DNA of 12,999 nt from Akkermansiaceae bacterium (GCA_029288115.1 JARFPV010000507.1:1-12999); one strand, 5' to 3'. Counted from the first letter of the stretch, positions 7,037-12,999 are shown. Program-made: numbers and translations. Notes: generated by a model not told the origin, from the letters alone.

Positions 7037-8164
7037 TTACCCTGTCACGTCGGCTGAAGTGTTTCCCATGTGCAGGATATCTTTCCACGCTTGCGCACAG
7101 AACAGGCCACGGTGATGAAAAAACAGAACTTGGGCGATGCGCCGGAACACAGGATTCCCCAAGGCGAGGTTATAGAGCGCATTCGGTGGTGAGAGATGGT
7201 CCATCGACCAGCGCATCATACCCTTCACTCCATAGCGAGGAACCATCGCAAGAATGTCTTCCACCGGATCACTGATCTTTCCTTGCAAATAATGGCTGAT
7301 GGAGATTCCGGCGTTGGCTCCCAGCTCAAGAGACGGGTAGATGCCTCCAGCGGTTAGTGGGGACACCATGCCGGCAGCATCACCAAGAAGCATCACCCGG
7401 TCCGTGTACCAATGTTTGAGCACACCGCCGCAGGGAATGAGTCCACCTCTTCTGCCGATCACTTTGGCTTTGCTGAAATCGATCAGCTTGGCGATTTTTG
7501 CTTCAAACGCACGAAGGTCCGGCTTGTGTGGGCTGCGTACGGCGATACCCACTTGGCTGATGCCCACGCCAGGAACAATCCAGCCGATGTAGCCTGGTGC
7601 CAGCTTGGAATCTAGAAACACATGCAGTTTGTCCTGCTCCAGTCCGTCGATTCCCACATACTCAGCTTCGGCGCCCATCAGGAAGTCACGGTTAGAGCTC
7701 AGACCGAATTTGCGTGCGACATTTGAGCGGGCGCCGTCACAGCCCACAAGGAATCGGCTGATTATTCCAGCCTCTGGGAGCAGGACGTTACTTTCTTCCA
7801 TCTGGAACTGGGAAACGTTCTGTGAGAGCCGCACTTCTGCGCCAGCGGATTCTGCCTTTTGCATCAGCCATCGCATCATTCCAGGAGTATCTGTTGCTAC
7901 GAAGGAGTATCCCGGTGAGCTGAGGTCAATCCATTTTCCGTTGGGAGAATAGAGCCGAACACCACTGATATGCCTGCTGAGGTGCGATGGCAGGTTGAGT
8001 AAGTCTGCTGCTTCCTTGACCAGAATCCCGGTGGTTCTGATGTTCGCTCCAGGGCATGGCTTGCGCTCGAGAACCGCTGTTCTCATGCCTTGGGAAGCCG
8101 CCCGACGGGCACAAGCGAGCCCGGCGAATCCAGCGCCAATGATAGTGATGTCGTTTTGTTCCAT
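7037..8164 (-). CDS. FAD-dependent oxidoreductase, geranylgeranyl-reductase-like
   Basis: This 375-residue flavoprotein belongs to the class of geranylgeranyl reductases and aromatic hydroxylases. The N-terminal FAD-binding fold has IIGAGFAGLACARRA (8-22) and ends its second strand in VLER (31-34). GCDGARS (141-147) is the DG motif. LLGDAAGMVSPLTAGGIYPS (259-278) is the GD motif contacting the FAD ribityl chain. GYIGWIVPGVGISQVGIAV (191-209) resembles the YGWxFPKG region of geranylgeranyl reductases, but the lysine and first glycine of that motif are altered. It probably reduces or oxidises a lipid-like isoprenoid substrate; the exact one is unknown. I chose the ATG at 8164 because it places the FAD motif at the usual distance. 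An ATG at 8206 would add 14 residues, but it lies inside an inverted-repeat arm. The gene diverges from the sulfatase. Confidence 0.85.
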   Translation of the reverse strand: MEQNDITIIGAGFAGLACARRAASQGMRTAVLERKPCPGANIRTTGILVKEAADLLNLPSHLSRHISGVRLYSPNGKWIDLSSPGYSFVATDTPGMMRWLMQKAESAGAEVRLSQNVSQFQMEESNVLLPEAGIISRFLVGCDGARSNVARKFGLSSNRDFLMGAEAEYVGIDGLEQDKLHVFLDSKLAPGYIGWIVPGVGISQVGIAVRSPHKPDLRAFEAKIAKLIDFSKAKVIGRRGGLIPCGGVLKHWYTDRVMLLGDAAGMVSPLTAGGIYPSLELGANAGISISHYLQGKISDPVEDILAMVPRYGVKGMMRWSMDHLSPPNALYNLALGNPVFRRIAQVLFFHHRGLFCAQAWKDILHMGNTSADVTG

Positions 8165-8197
8165 ACCAATAGTCTGACGGGGGAATGTGAAAGCATG

Positions 8198-8256
8198 GTG
8201 AAGCAAGGATGAAAAATGCTACCGATCAAAGAACTTGTTCTCTACCCTTGCTTCAC
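8198..8256. promoter_or_regulatory. 11-bp perfect inverted repeat in divergent promoter region
   Basis: GTGAAGCAAGG at 8198-8208 is exactly repeated in reverse as CCTTGCTTCAC at 8246-8256, with 37 bases between the arms. The arm centres are 48 bases apart. This could be a pair of operator half-sites allowing looping between the two divergent promoters, or a stem in a transcript leader. Confidence 0.45.
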
Positions 8257-8271
8257 TAGGGCCTTATCTGA

Positions 8272-8288
8272 GAGGATGAGTCATCCTC
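8272..8288. promoter_or_regulatory. 17-base hyphenated palindrome upstream of sulfatase
   Basis: GAGGATGA and TCATCCTC are perfect 8-bp reverse complements around a single G. The site lies 56 bases before the chosen sulfatase ATG. The tight symmetry is that of a typical dimeric transcription-factor operator. It has no T-run, so a terminator is unlikely. No linked regulator gene is present. Confidence 0.45.
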
Positions 8289-8332
8289 GTGCACAAACAG
8301 GCACTTATCCCTCTCTCGAATCCTCAATTTCA

Positions 8333-8339
8333 CCTAACA
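8333..8339 (+). promoter_or_regulatory. CCTAACA word before the sulfatase start
   Basis: CCTAACA ends five bases before the sulfatase ATG at 8345, where a Shine-Dalgarno sequence would be expected but is absent. It is the third start-adjacent copy of the repeated word in this window. Confidence 0.35.
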
Positions 8340-8344
8340 AAACC

Positions 8345-9880
8345 ATGAAAATAATCGCTGTTCTAACAGTATTCTGCATGACCGCATTCGCCCAGGCAGC
8401 TTCCAAGCCCAATATTGTGCTCATCATGGTTGACGACATGGGCTGGTCGGACATCGGCCCCTATGGAGCGGAAATTATCCAGACTCCACACCTTGATCGG
8501 TTGGCGGCTGAAGGTCTGCGTTTTCGCCAGTTTTATAACAATGCCAAGTGCACCACCACGCGTGCATCGCTTCTCACGGGTCTATATCCGCGCAATGGTG
8601 GCCGTGGGATCGAGATCCTTAACGACCGTATGATCACCCTGGGAGAGGGGATGAAACTGGCTGGTTACAAGACGGGTATCAGCGGCAAGTGGCACAATGG
8701 CAGCCGTGCGCCTCATCGTCCCTTTGATCGTGGTTTCGATCAGTCGTACGGGCTTTGGGATGGTTGTTGTAATTTTTTTGACCCCTCACAGCGTGACCCG
8801 GAATTCAAAGGCGGGCGCGTCCGCTTCTACGGGGAGAATGATAAAAGGATCACCGAGTTTCCCGACGATTTTTACACGACAGATGCCTTCACTGATCATG
8901 CCGTGAAGATGATCAAGGACTTTGCAGGTTCCGGTGATCCATTTCTCGTTTATGTTCCCTATACTGCGCCGCACTATCCGCTCCATGCGAAGCCCAAAGA
9001 CATCGCGAAGTACAAGGGCAAGTTTTCGATGGGCTGGGACGAGCTGCAGAAGCGTCGCTATAACAAAACCGTTGAATTGGGTCTTGTCGATCCGAAGTGG
9101 AAACTACCACCGCGAGATCCTGAGGCAAAACCCTGGGAGCAGGCCGAGAACAAGGGGTGGCAGAATCAGCGAATGGAGGTTTACGCTGCGATGATCGACA
9201 GCGTGGACCAAGGGATCGGCCGTATCATGCAGGCACTCAAGGATGCCGGTGTTGATGACAATACACTGGTTCTGTTTTTGTCTGACAACGGGAGCTGCGC
9301 TGAATCGCCGGGTGGGGAAAACAACACCGCCCACATTCCCGGCCCCAAGGAGTTTTACTCTCACGTGGGCCCGAGTTGGGCGTATGCCCAGAACGCTCCA
9401 TTCCGGAGATATAAGTCACGTATGCACGAAGGGGGTATTGCCACTCCACTAATTGCGCGTTGGCCTGGTGTCGTGCCGAAAAATTCGTTCACCGACCAGG
9501 TTGGCCACATTATTGACTTTCTTCCTACCTTCCTAGAAATGGGTGGAGTTGATTACCCTGAGACCTACAAGGGCAAGGAGGTGATACCCGTGGAGGGCAT
9601 TAGCCTGCTCGGCGTCATCAAGTCGCCAGCCAAAACCATCAAACGTGACGAGCCACTTTACTGGGCTTTTGGTGGTAGTCGGGCGGTGCGCGAAGGTAAT
9701 TGGAAACTTGTCTGGGACCCGCGGGTAAAAAACTGGGAGCTCTACGACATGGCTGCAGACCGCACCGAGATGAACGATCTCAGCAAGTCCAAACCTGAGG
9801 TGGCGAATCGGCTGCAGGCACTCTGGGAAACTTGGGCTAAGCAAACCGGAGTCAAATACAAACCACAGAAGGCAAGATAG
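8345..9880 (+). CDS. secreted sulfatase (arylsulfatase family) with unusual CTTTR active-site motif
   Basis: The enzyme hydrolyses sulfate esters, probably on sulfated polysaccharides or their fragments, outside the cytoplasmic membrane. From the ATG at 8345 it is 511 residues with a signal peptide (residues 1-18, likely cut after AQA). KPNIVLIMVDDMGWSD (21-36) supplies the metal-binding aspartates 30 and 31. The formylglycine site is Cys69 in CTTTRASLLTG, with Arg73. GKWHNG (114-119) and TAPHYPLH (207-214) supply substrate and catalytic residues. SDNGS (313-317) has the metal-binding Asp-Asn. The C-terminal subdomain includes GGSRAVREGNWKLVWDP. The consensus C-x-P/A-x-R is changed at its third position to Thr. 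No sulfatase-modifying enzyme is adjacent. The start at 8345 is chosen over 8216 because it gives the signal peptide. Substrate unknown. Confidence 0.93.
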   Translation: MKIIAVLTVFCMTAFAQAASKPNIVLIMVDDMGWSDIGPYGAEIIQTPHLDRLAAEGLRFRQFYNNAKCTTTRASLLTGLYPRNGGRGIEILNDRMITLGEGMKLAGYKTGISGKWHNGSRAPHRPFDRGFDQSYGLWDGCCNFFDPSQRDPEFKGGRVRFYGENDKRITEFPDDFYTTDAFTDHAVKMIKDFAGSGDPFLVYVPYTAPHYPLHAKPKDIAKYKGKFSMGWDELQKRRYNKTVELGLVDPKWKLPPRDPEAKPWEQAENKGWQNQRMEVYAAMIDSVDQGIGRIMQALKDAGVDDNTLVLFLSDNGSCAESPGGENNTAHIPGPKEFYSHVGPSWAYAQNAPFRRYKSRMHEGGIATPLIARWPGVVPKNSFTDQVGHIIDFLPTFLEMGGVDYPETYKGKEVIPVEGISLLGVIKSPAKTIKRDEPLYWAFGGSRAVREGNWKLVWDPRVKNWELYDMAADRTEMNDLSKSKPEVANRLQALWETWAKQTGVKYKPQKAR

Positions 9881-9894
9881 CGTCGGCAATTCAG

Positions 9895-9929
9895 TCTTGC
9901 TTCTTACCTCTTTCCTCTTGCATCTTACC
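9895..9929. repeat. five tandem degenerate heptamers (TCTTNCH) before holA
   Basis: The 35 bases divide into five successive 7-base units matching TCTTNCH. Units 1 and 4, and units 2 and 5, are nearly or fully identical, giving an imperfect 21-base super-period. The array ends three bases before the chosen holA GTG start. On the other strand it is a purine-rich AGGTAAG-like array. It resembles in kind the short tandemly repeated heptamers described in filamentous cyanobacteria; any relation is only analogy. Confidence 0.6.
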
Positions 9930-9932
9930 TGT

Positions 9933-11021
9933 GTGAGCCAGATCCATGTCATTACCGGTAGCGATGAAGGGACTGTTGCCGAGGAGGCACTGAAGCTCTA
10001 CAATAAACTCAAACCCGACGGGGGTGACGAGTTTTCCCAGGAGGTGATCGATGGCACGGTGGCAAATGCTGACGAGGCGAATACAGCTTGTGGACAGGTG
10101 ATTCAGTCGCTTCAGACGCTGCCATTCTTTGGTGGCGGTAAAACCGTCTGGCTGAAACGTGCTAATTTCCTCGCGAGTGACCGCACCAGCGAGGCTGAAC
10201 TGACGCAAAACGCAGTGGCCGATTTGTTGGATTGTTTGCAGCAGGGATTGCCGGAGGACATCCACTTCATCATCAGTGCCACTGGACTCGAAAATCGGCG
10301 CGCATTTTACAAGTTTCTGAATAAAGAGGCGAGCGTGCAGAGCTTTGATAAGCCGGACGTCTCACGCGACGGATGGCAGGAGCAGGTGGCTGGGATGGTC
10401 CGAAAAAAAGCCGCTGAGCGTGAACTGCAATTTGATCGCGAGGCACTCGATCTTTTTGTGATGCTCGCCGGAGAAGATACCCGTCAGATCAATAGTGAGC
10501 TGGAAAAGATTGATGTGTACCTCGGTGATCGCCGTGACGTCAATGAGGAGGATGTACGCTTGCTTGTGCCACTCAGCCGCGCGGGTGTAGTTTTTGAAAT
10601 TGGAAATGCACTGCAGAAACGTAATGCGTCTCGTGCGATTAAGCTCATCGACCAACAACTCGCCCGCAAGGAAAGTGCTGTGGGTATCTTGCGAGCCTCA
10701 ATCATTCCGACGGTGAGAAACCTGTTCATGGCTTGTGCAGTGAGTGAGGGCCGCAACTTGCCGAGTGGAAATTACCAGTCGTACGCTGGTGCGATCGATT
10801 CATTACCCGAGGCTGAGCGCGCATGGTTACCTCAGAAAAAAGCCGGCGGAGTGAATGCCTACCCGATGTTTCTGGCGAGCCGCAATGCCAAGGGCTTCGG
10901 TGTTGGAAAGCTACGTGATGCCATGGCTTCCTGCCTGGAGGCTGACCGTACTTTGGTCACCACTGCACTCGATCACCGAGTGGTTCTGCACCGCTTGGTC
11001 GCTAACATTTGCACCGCATGA
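9933..11021 (+). CDS. holA: DNA polymerase III subunit delta
   Basis: The delta subunit is the wrench of the clamp loader: it opens the beta sliding clamp so it can be loaded at primed sites. From the GTG at 9933 the protein is 362 residues, beginning MSQIHVITGSDEG, the usual first strand of the N-terminal AAA+-like domain. LPFFGGGKTVWLKRANFL follows at about residues 70-87. The middle region LAGEDTRQINSELEKIDVYL is the strongly conserved HolA helix pair. The C-terminal collar domain has VVFEIGNALQKRNASRAIKL, then a helix resembling ILRASIIPTVRNLF. No Walker A motif is present, as expected for delta. A TTG at 9897 could extend the frame by 12 residues, but that would translate the heptamer array, so I prefer 9933. 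No Shine-Dalgarno sequence is visible. Its stop overlaps the start of the TSUP gene. Confidence 0.92.
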   Translation: MSQIHVITGSDEGTVAEEALKLYNKLKPDGGDEFSQEVIDGTVANADEANTACGQVIQSLQTLPFFGGGKTVWLKRANFLASDRTSEAELTQNAVADLLDCLQQGLPEDIHFIISATGLENRRAFYKFLNKEASVQSFDKPDVSRDGWQEQVAGMVRKKAAERELQFDREALDLFVMLAGEDTRQINSELEKIDVYLGDRRDVNEEDVRLLVPLSRAGVVFEIGNALQKRNASRAIKLIDQQLARKESAVGILRASIIPTVRNLFMACAVSEGRNLPSGNYQSYAGAIDSLPEAERAWLPQKKAGGVNAYPMFLASRNAKGFGVGKLRDAMASCLEADRTLVTTALDHRVVLHRLVANICTA

Positions 11022-11380
11022 AGACGTTCGCCATTTCCGCCCTCATTGGTATTTCCGCTGGCCTGCTGGGTGCGCTTTGTGGCGTCGGTGGCGGGATCGT
11101 TATGGTGCCGGCGTTTGTTGCAGCACTCGGATTTGAGCAAAAAAAAGCAGTCGCCACATCGCTCGCTGTCATCGTTGTTGTCGCCATCATAGCCACCGCG
11201 AACAATGCGCGACAGCCCGGGCTGATCGATTGGCGAGTCGTCGGTCTCGCCGCCGTGGCCGCTGCCTTAGCTGCATGGTTCGGCACCGATCTCATGCACA
11301 AGCTGAGCAACCAGCACCTGACACGGCTCTTCGGTGTAGTGCTGTTAGTTTTCGGCGTGAAAATGCTGTTAGGAAAGTAG
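11018..11380 (+). CDS. half-size TSUP (TauE/SafE, DUF81) permease
   Basis: This 120-residue integral membrane protein has about four predicted helices (about residues 4-36, 44-62, 72-90 and 100-118). The N-terminal family signature is GLLGALCGVGGGIVMVPAFV (about 16-35), and ATANNARQPGLIDWRVV is typical of the following loop. Family members usually have about 250 residues and eight helices made of two homologous halves, and export sulfite, sulfoacetate or other small organosulfur anions. This one equals a single half and would need to dimerise. Its end (LLVFGVKMLLGK) looks natural rather than torn. The ATG at 11018 overlaps the holA TGA in ATGA, which suggests translational coupling. Its TAG stop forms one end of the 11377-11447 inverted repeat. 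The substrate is unknown. Confidence 0.88.
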   Translation: MKTFAISALIGISAGLLGALCGVGGGIVMVPAFVAALGFEQKKAVATSLAVIVVVAIIATANNARQPGLIDWRVVGLAAVAAALAAWFGTDLMHKLSNQHLTRLFGVVLLVFGVKMLLGK

Positions 11381-11447
11381 GACAGCTTTGCAAGCTGTCG
11401 GCAGCCTTGGTGGCATATCCTGCCGATAGCTTGCATAGCTTTCCTAC
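11377..11447. repeat. 28-bp near-perfect inverted repeat between convergent genes
   Basis: The arms 11377-11404 and 11420-11447 match at 25 of 28 positions as reverse complements, with a 15-base loop. The outermost GTAG and CTAC contain the TAG stops of the TSUP gene (11378-11380) and of trmO (11446-11444). The left arm includes a smaller perfect hairpin at 11381-11399 (8-bp stem, 3-base loop TGC). It probably works as a bidirectional terminator. The nested palindromes also recall REP/BIME-type mobile repeats. Confidence 0.75.
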
Positions 11448-12121
11448 ACAAGCGAGCAGCCGAGCACCGCAATGCCACCCTGATCCACCACCCAGCGCAC
11501 ATTGTATCCATCAATCAGGCATCCATACTCCCGTTCATGATCATGCTGCCGGTAGGCAGGCCGCGGGTCGCACGCCAGTGTGTGCTCGATGAGTTTTCTG
11601 GTGGATGATGGAAGTTCTGCATCAGCGCTGTCTGCCCATGTGATAGCCAGCCGTTCCGGTGCCTCTTGTGCAAATCCGCTTGCTGCATTTGGCAGGGAGT
11701 CTGCATAAGGGATATAGGGTTTGATGTCCAAGATGGGTGTGCCATCGACAAGATCAACCCCGCTGAGTTTTAATACAGGTCCTTCTTTGTGATCCTGATC
11801 AATTTTCTCCAGCTTCACGCACGAAAGCCCGATCGGATTAGGCCGGAACGGAGACCTGCTGGCAAAAACTCCAACCTTGTCATTGCCGCCGAGTCGTGGC
11901 GGGCGAACCGTCGGTTTCCAGTCGTCCCTAACAGCCTGATGGAAAATAAAGACGAGCCAGACATGGGAGAACCCATCAAGCCCACGCAACGTGTCTGCAT
12001 TTCGAAACTCAGGTTCAAACACGAGTTCGCCCCACGCCTCGTCGACGAGACCCGATTGTCTGGGAACCCCGAATTTTTCCCCGTAGCAGGTTCTGACATG
12101 GCCGATGGTTTTTACCTTCAT
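11444..12121 (-). CDS. trmO: tRNA (N6-threonylcarbamoyladenosine(37)-N6)-methyltransferase
   Basis: TrmO (YaeB/TsaA/VirR family) methylates t6A at position 37 of threonine tRNAs using S-adenosylmethionine, giving m6t6A. The protein is 225 residues, close to the E. coli length of about 235. Diagnostic segments are LRGLDGFSHVWLVFIFH (about residues 45-61), KVGVFASRSPFRPNPIGLS (about 82-100) and DLVDGTPILDIKPYIPYAD (about 123-141). These are the beta-barrel core and cofactor-binding elements of the UPF0066 fold. The C-terminal region (about 155-225) forms the second domain and ends GGIAVLGCSLV. The ATG at 12121 gives the usual start (MKVKTIGHVRT). It lies 27 bases past the stop of the outer-membrane protein gene, so the two may share a transcript, with a weak 5-bp hairpin (12133-12145) between them. 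Confidence 0.93.
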   Translation of the reverse strand: MKVKTIGHVRTCYGEKFGVPRQSGLVDEAWGELVFEPEFRNADTLRGLDGFSHVWLVFIFHQAVRDDWKPTVRPPRLGGNDKVGVFASRSPFRPNPIGLSCVKLEKIDQDHKEGPVLKLSGVDLVDGTPILDIKPYIPYADSLPNAASGFAQEAPERLAITWADSADAELPSSTRKLIEHTLACDPRPAYRQHDHEREYGCLIDGYNVRWVVDQGGIAVLGCSLV

Positions 12122-12148
12122 AATTAAATTTTCACACTTGGTGTGGTG

Positions 12149-12999
12149 TCAGTGCACATGTGCATCGCCACCGCCCCATTCGATCATGAATTGGAGCCAG
12201 ATGGAATGGTCGTCGCCACGTTCTTCGCTGTGATCGTAGTTATATTGGAGGCGAATGCTGCTATGAACTTTATCATCCCAGTTGAAATAACGTGCAATTG
12301 AGGGCGAAATGCGGTGGCGTTCTGGGATGTGGTATGCCTCAACACCTTCCAGATAACCATAGCGCAATGCGACTTCCCAACTTGGATTGATTCGGTAGAT
12401 ACCCGTGGTGGAAAAAGCAAATTCTTCAAATTCGCCATCATCTGTACCAATTATTCTCAGCATGGCCTCATTGCGCCAGGTGAACTGCTGTCCGTGGGTT
12501 TCATCCTCGCAATAGTAGAATGTAAAATCAAATCCATACAGCTGCGAGCGGTTCCCCATCATATTCGTGCCCCGAATGTGGCTCACGCCGTACATGTATC
12601 GATGATGATCAGTTGGCCAGAATGTTGCTTCATATCGGATTGAAAAAATATTTCTGTCCCAAAGCATCTCCTCGGCGGTTTCATTGTAGTCGTGTTCATC
12701 ATGATCGTCGTCCTCATGGTCTTCGTGATCATCATGTGCATGATCGTGCTGAACGGCATGACCAAACGACATCACAATGCGGTCGTCCCAGCGTGTCGGC
12801 AGTGCCCAATGGATTTCCACCCCTTCAATTGCGATCCCGTCCTCACCTAGGAAACGGACGTTGCCAAGCTGGGCATCCACAAAGTTCCACGAGTGCGTGT
12901 GGATATGGTTTCGAGTGCCGATCATGGTGAGAAGCTTGCCGGCGTGGAGTTCAAATCCACCGGGCAGGTTCAAAAACATGACGTATGCCTCTTCAAGCT
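12149..12999 (-). CDS. His-rich outer-membrane beta-barrel protein, 5' end outside window
   Basis: At least 283 residues of an outer-membrane protein are present; the frame stays open to the window edge, so the N-terminus is missing and the internal ATG at 12979 is not the start. The first visible part (LEEAYV, FLNLPGGFELHAGKLLTMIG, WNFVDAQLGNVRFLGEDGI) and the later alternating aromatic strands (NIFSIRYEATFWP, WEVALRYGYLEG, SIWLQFMIEWGGG) indicate a beta-barrel. I recall this pattern from proteins named zinc-regulated outer-membrane receptors, but lineage and name are from memory. Bases 12689-12760 encode a segment of about 24 residues with nine or ten His among Asp and Glu, and the protein ends HVH. 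It probably binds or passes divalent metal such as zinc, though this is inferred from composition. trmO follows 27 bases downstream. Confidence 0.75.
   Translation of the reverse strand, partial: LEEAYVMFLNLPGGFELHAGKLLTMIGTRNHIHTHSWNFVDAQLGNVRFLGEDGIAIEGVEIHWALPTRWDDRIVMSFGHAVQHDHAHDDHEDHEDDDHDEHDYNETAEEMLWDRNIFSIRYEATFWPTDHHRYMYGVSHIRGTNMMGNRSQLYGFDFTFYYCEDETHGQQFTWRNEAMLRIIGTDDGEFEEFAFSTTGIYRINPSWEVALRYGYLEGVEAYHIPERHRISPSIARYFNWDDKVHSSIRLQYNYDHSEERGDDHSIWLQFMIEWGGGDAHVH

Larger units (their letters stand above)
8165..8344. promoter_or_regulatory. divergent intergenic region, oxidoreductase and sulfatase
   Basis: This gap of 180 bases between divergent starts contains an 11-bp inverted repeat, a separate 17-base palindrome and one CCTAACA word, each listed separately. 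No clean sigma-70 pair stands out on either strand. An in-frame ATG at 8216 could extend the sulfatase N-terminally, but the extension would bury the signal peptide, so I treat these bases as non-coding. Confidence 0.55.

Noticed and set aside
8216..8344. N-terminal extension of the sulfatase
   Set aside because: It would place 43 residues before a good signal peptide, and it covers the palindromes and the CCTAACA word.
11018..11380. TSUP gene truncated by insertion of the inverted repeat
   Set aside because: The C-terminus looks like a natural end of a TSUP half (FGVVLLVFGVKMLL), and half-size members of the family occur; truncation is not demonstrated.
12133..12145. Terminator between the outer-membrane gene and trmO
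   Set aside because: CACAC/GTGTG makes only a 5-bp stem and is followed by a mixed A/T tract rather than a T-run; noted as a weak hairpin only.
88..12999. A new defence, mobile or CRISPR-like system
   Set aside because: No nuclease, helicase, transposase, reverse transcriptase, phage gene, spaced repeat array or toxin-antitoxin pair is visible. The gene content is housekeeping and metabolic.

Overview
The window starts with 87 bases that are not genome. A poly-C run, the end of an Illumina P5 primer, an apparent 10-nt index and the Nextera read-1 adapter are joined to the true sequence, which begins at about base 88. The rest is compact, moderately GC-rich bacterial chromosome, with about 13 genes and small gaps. 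The gene set and style suggest a member of the Verrucomicrobiota, probably Verrucomicrobiae. The hints are a secreted sulfatase, a DOMON/CBM9-like protein of the type found beside MurB in that group, RsbU-type PAS phosphatases, and start sites mostly lacking Shine-Dalgarno sequences. This placement is an inference from style and remembered families, not from a marker gene.

Layout. An ankyrin-repeat lipoprotein gene (minus strand) is cut off by the adapter. It diverges from a complete galactokinase gene (galK, plus). galK meets, tail to tail with a 4-base overlap of stop codons, a minus-strand cluster that transcribes from 6087 down to 2215. In transcription order this cluster is a DOMON/CBM9-like protein, a beta-hydroxyacid dehydrogenase, an alpha/beta hydrolase and a PAS-PAS-PP2C phosphatase. 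The first three genes are 3 to 4 bases apart. A divergent intergenic region with two dyads then leads to a membrane-anchored DUF1287 protein (plus). Next is a geranylgeranyl-reductase-like flavoprotein (minus), divergent from a secreted sulfatase (plus). Between these two lie a perfect 11-bp inverted repeat and a separate 17-base hyphenated palindrome. The sulfatase is followed by holA (DNA polymerase III delta), preceded by five tandem copies of a heptamer. holA overlaps by ATGA a half-size TSUP (TauE/SafE) permease. A near-perfect 28-bp inverted repeat separates the permease from the convergent trmO gene and supplies both stop codons. The window ends inside an outer-membrane beta-barrel protein with a long His/Asp/Glu-rich segment, upstream of trmO on the minus strand.

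How the genes fit together. Most are ordinary housekeeping or accessory genes: sugar phosphorylation, replication, tRNA modification, sulfate-ester hydrolysis, metal-related outer membrane transport and signalling. I see no CRISPR array, transposase, prophage, toxin-antitoxin pair, rRNA or tRNA gene.

The most unusual signals are at the DNA level. The heptamer TGTTAGG occurs 11 times on either strand, against about 1.6 expected by chance, in different reading frames. Three copies sit directly upstream of start codons. The other signals are the stop-codon-sharing inverted repeat at 11377-11447 and the degenerate heptamer array at 9895-9929.
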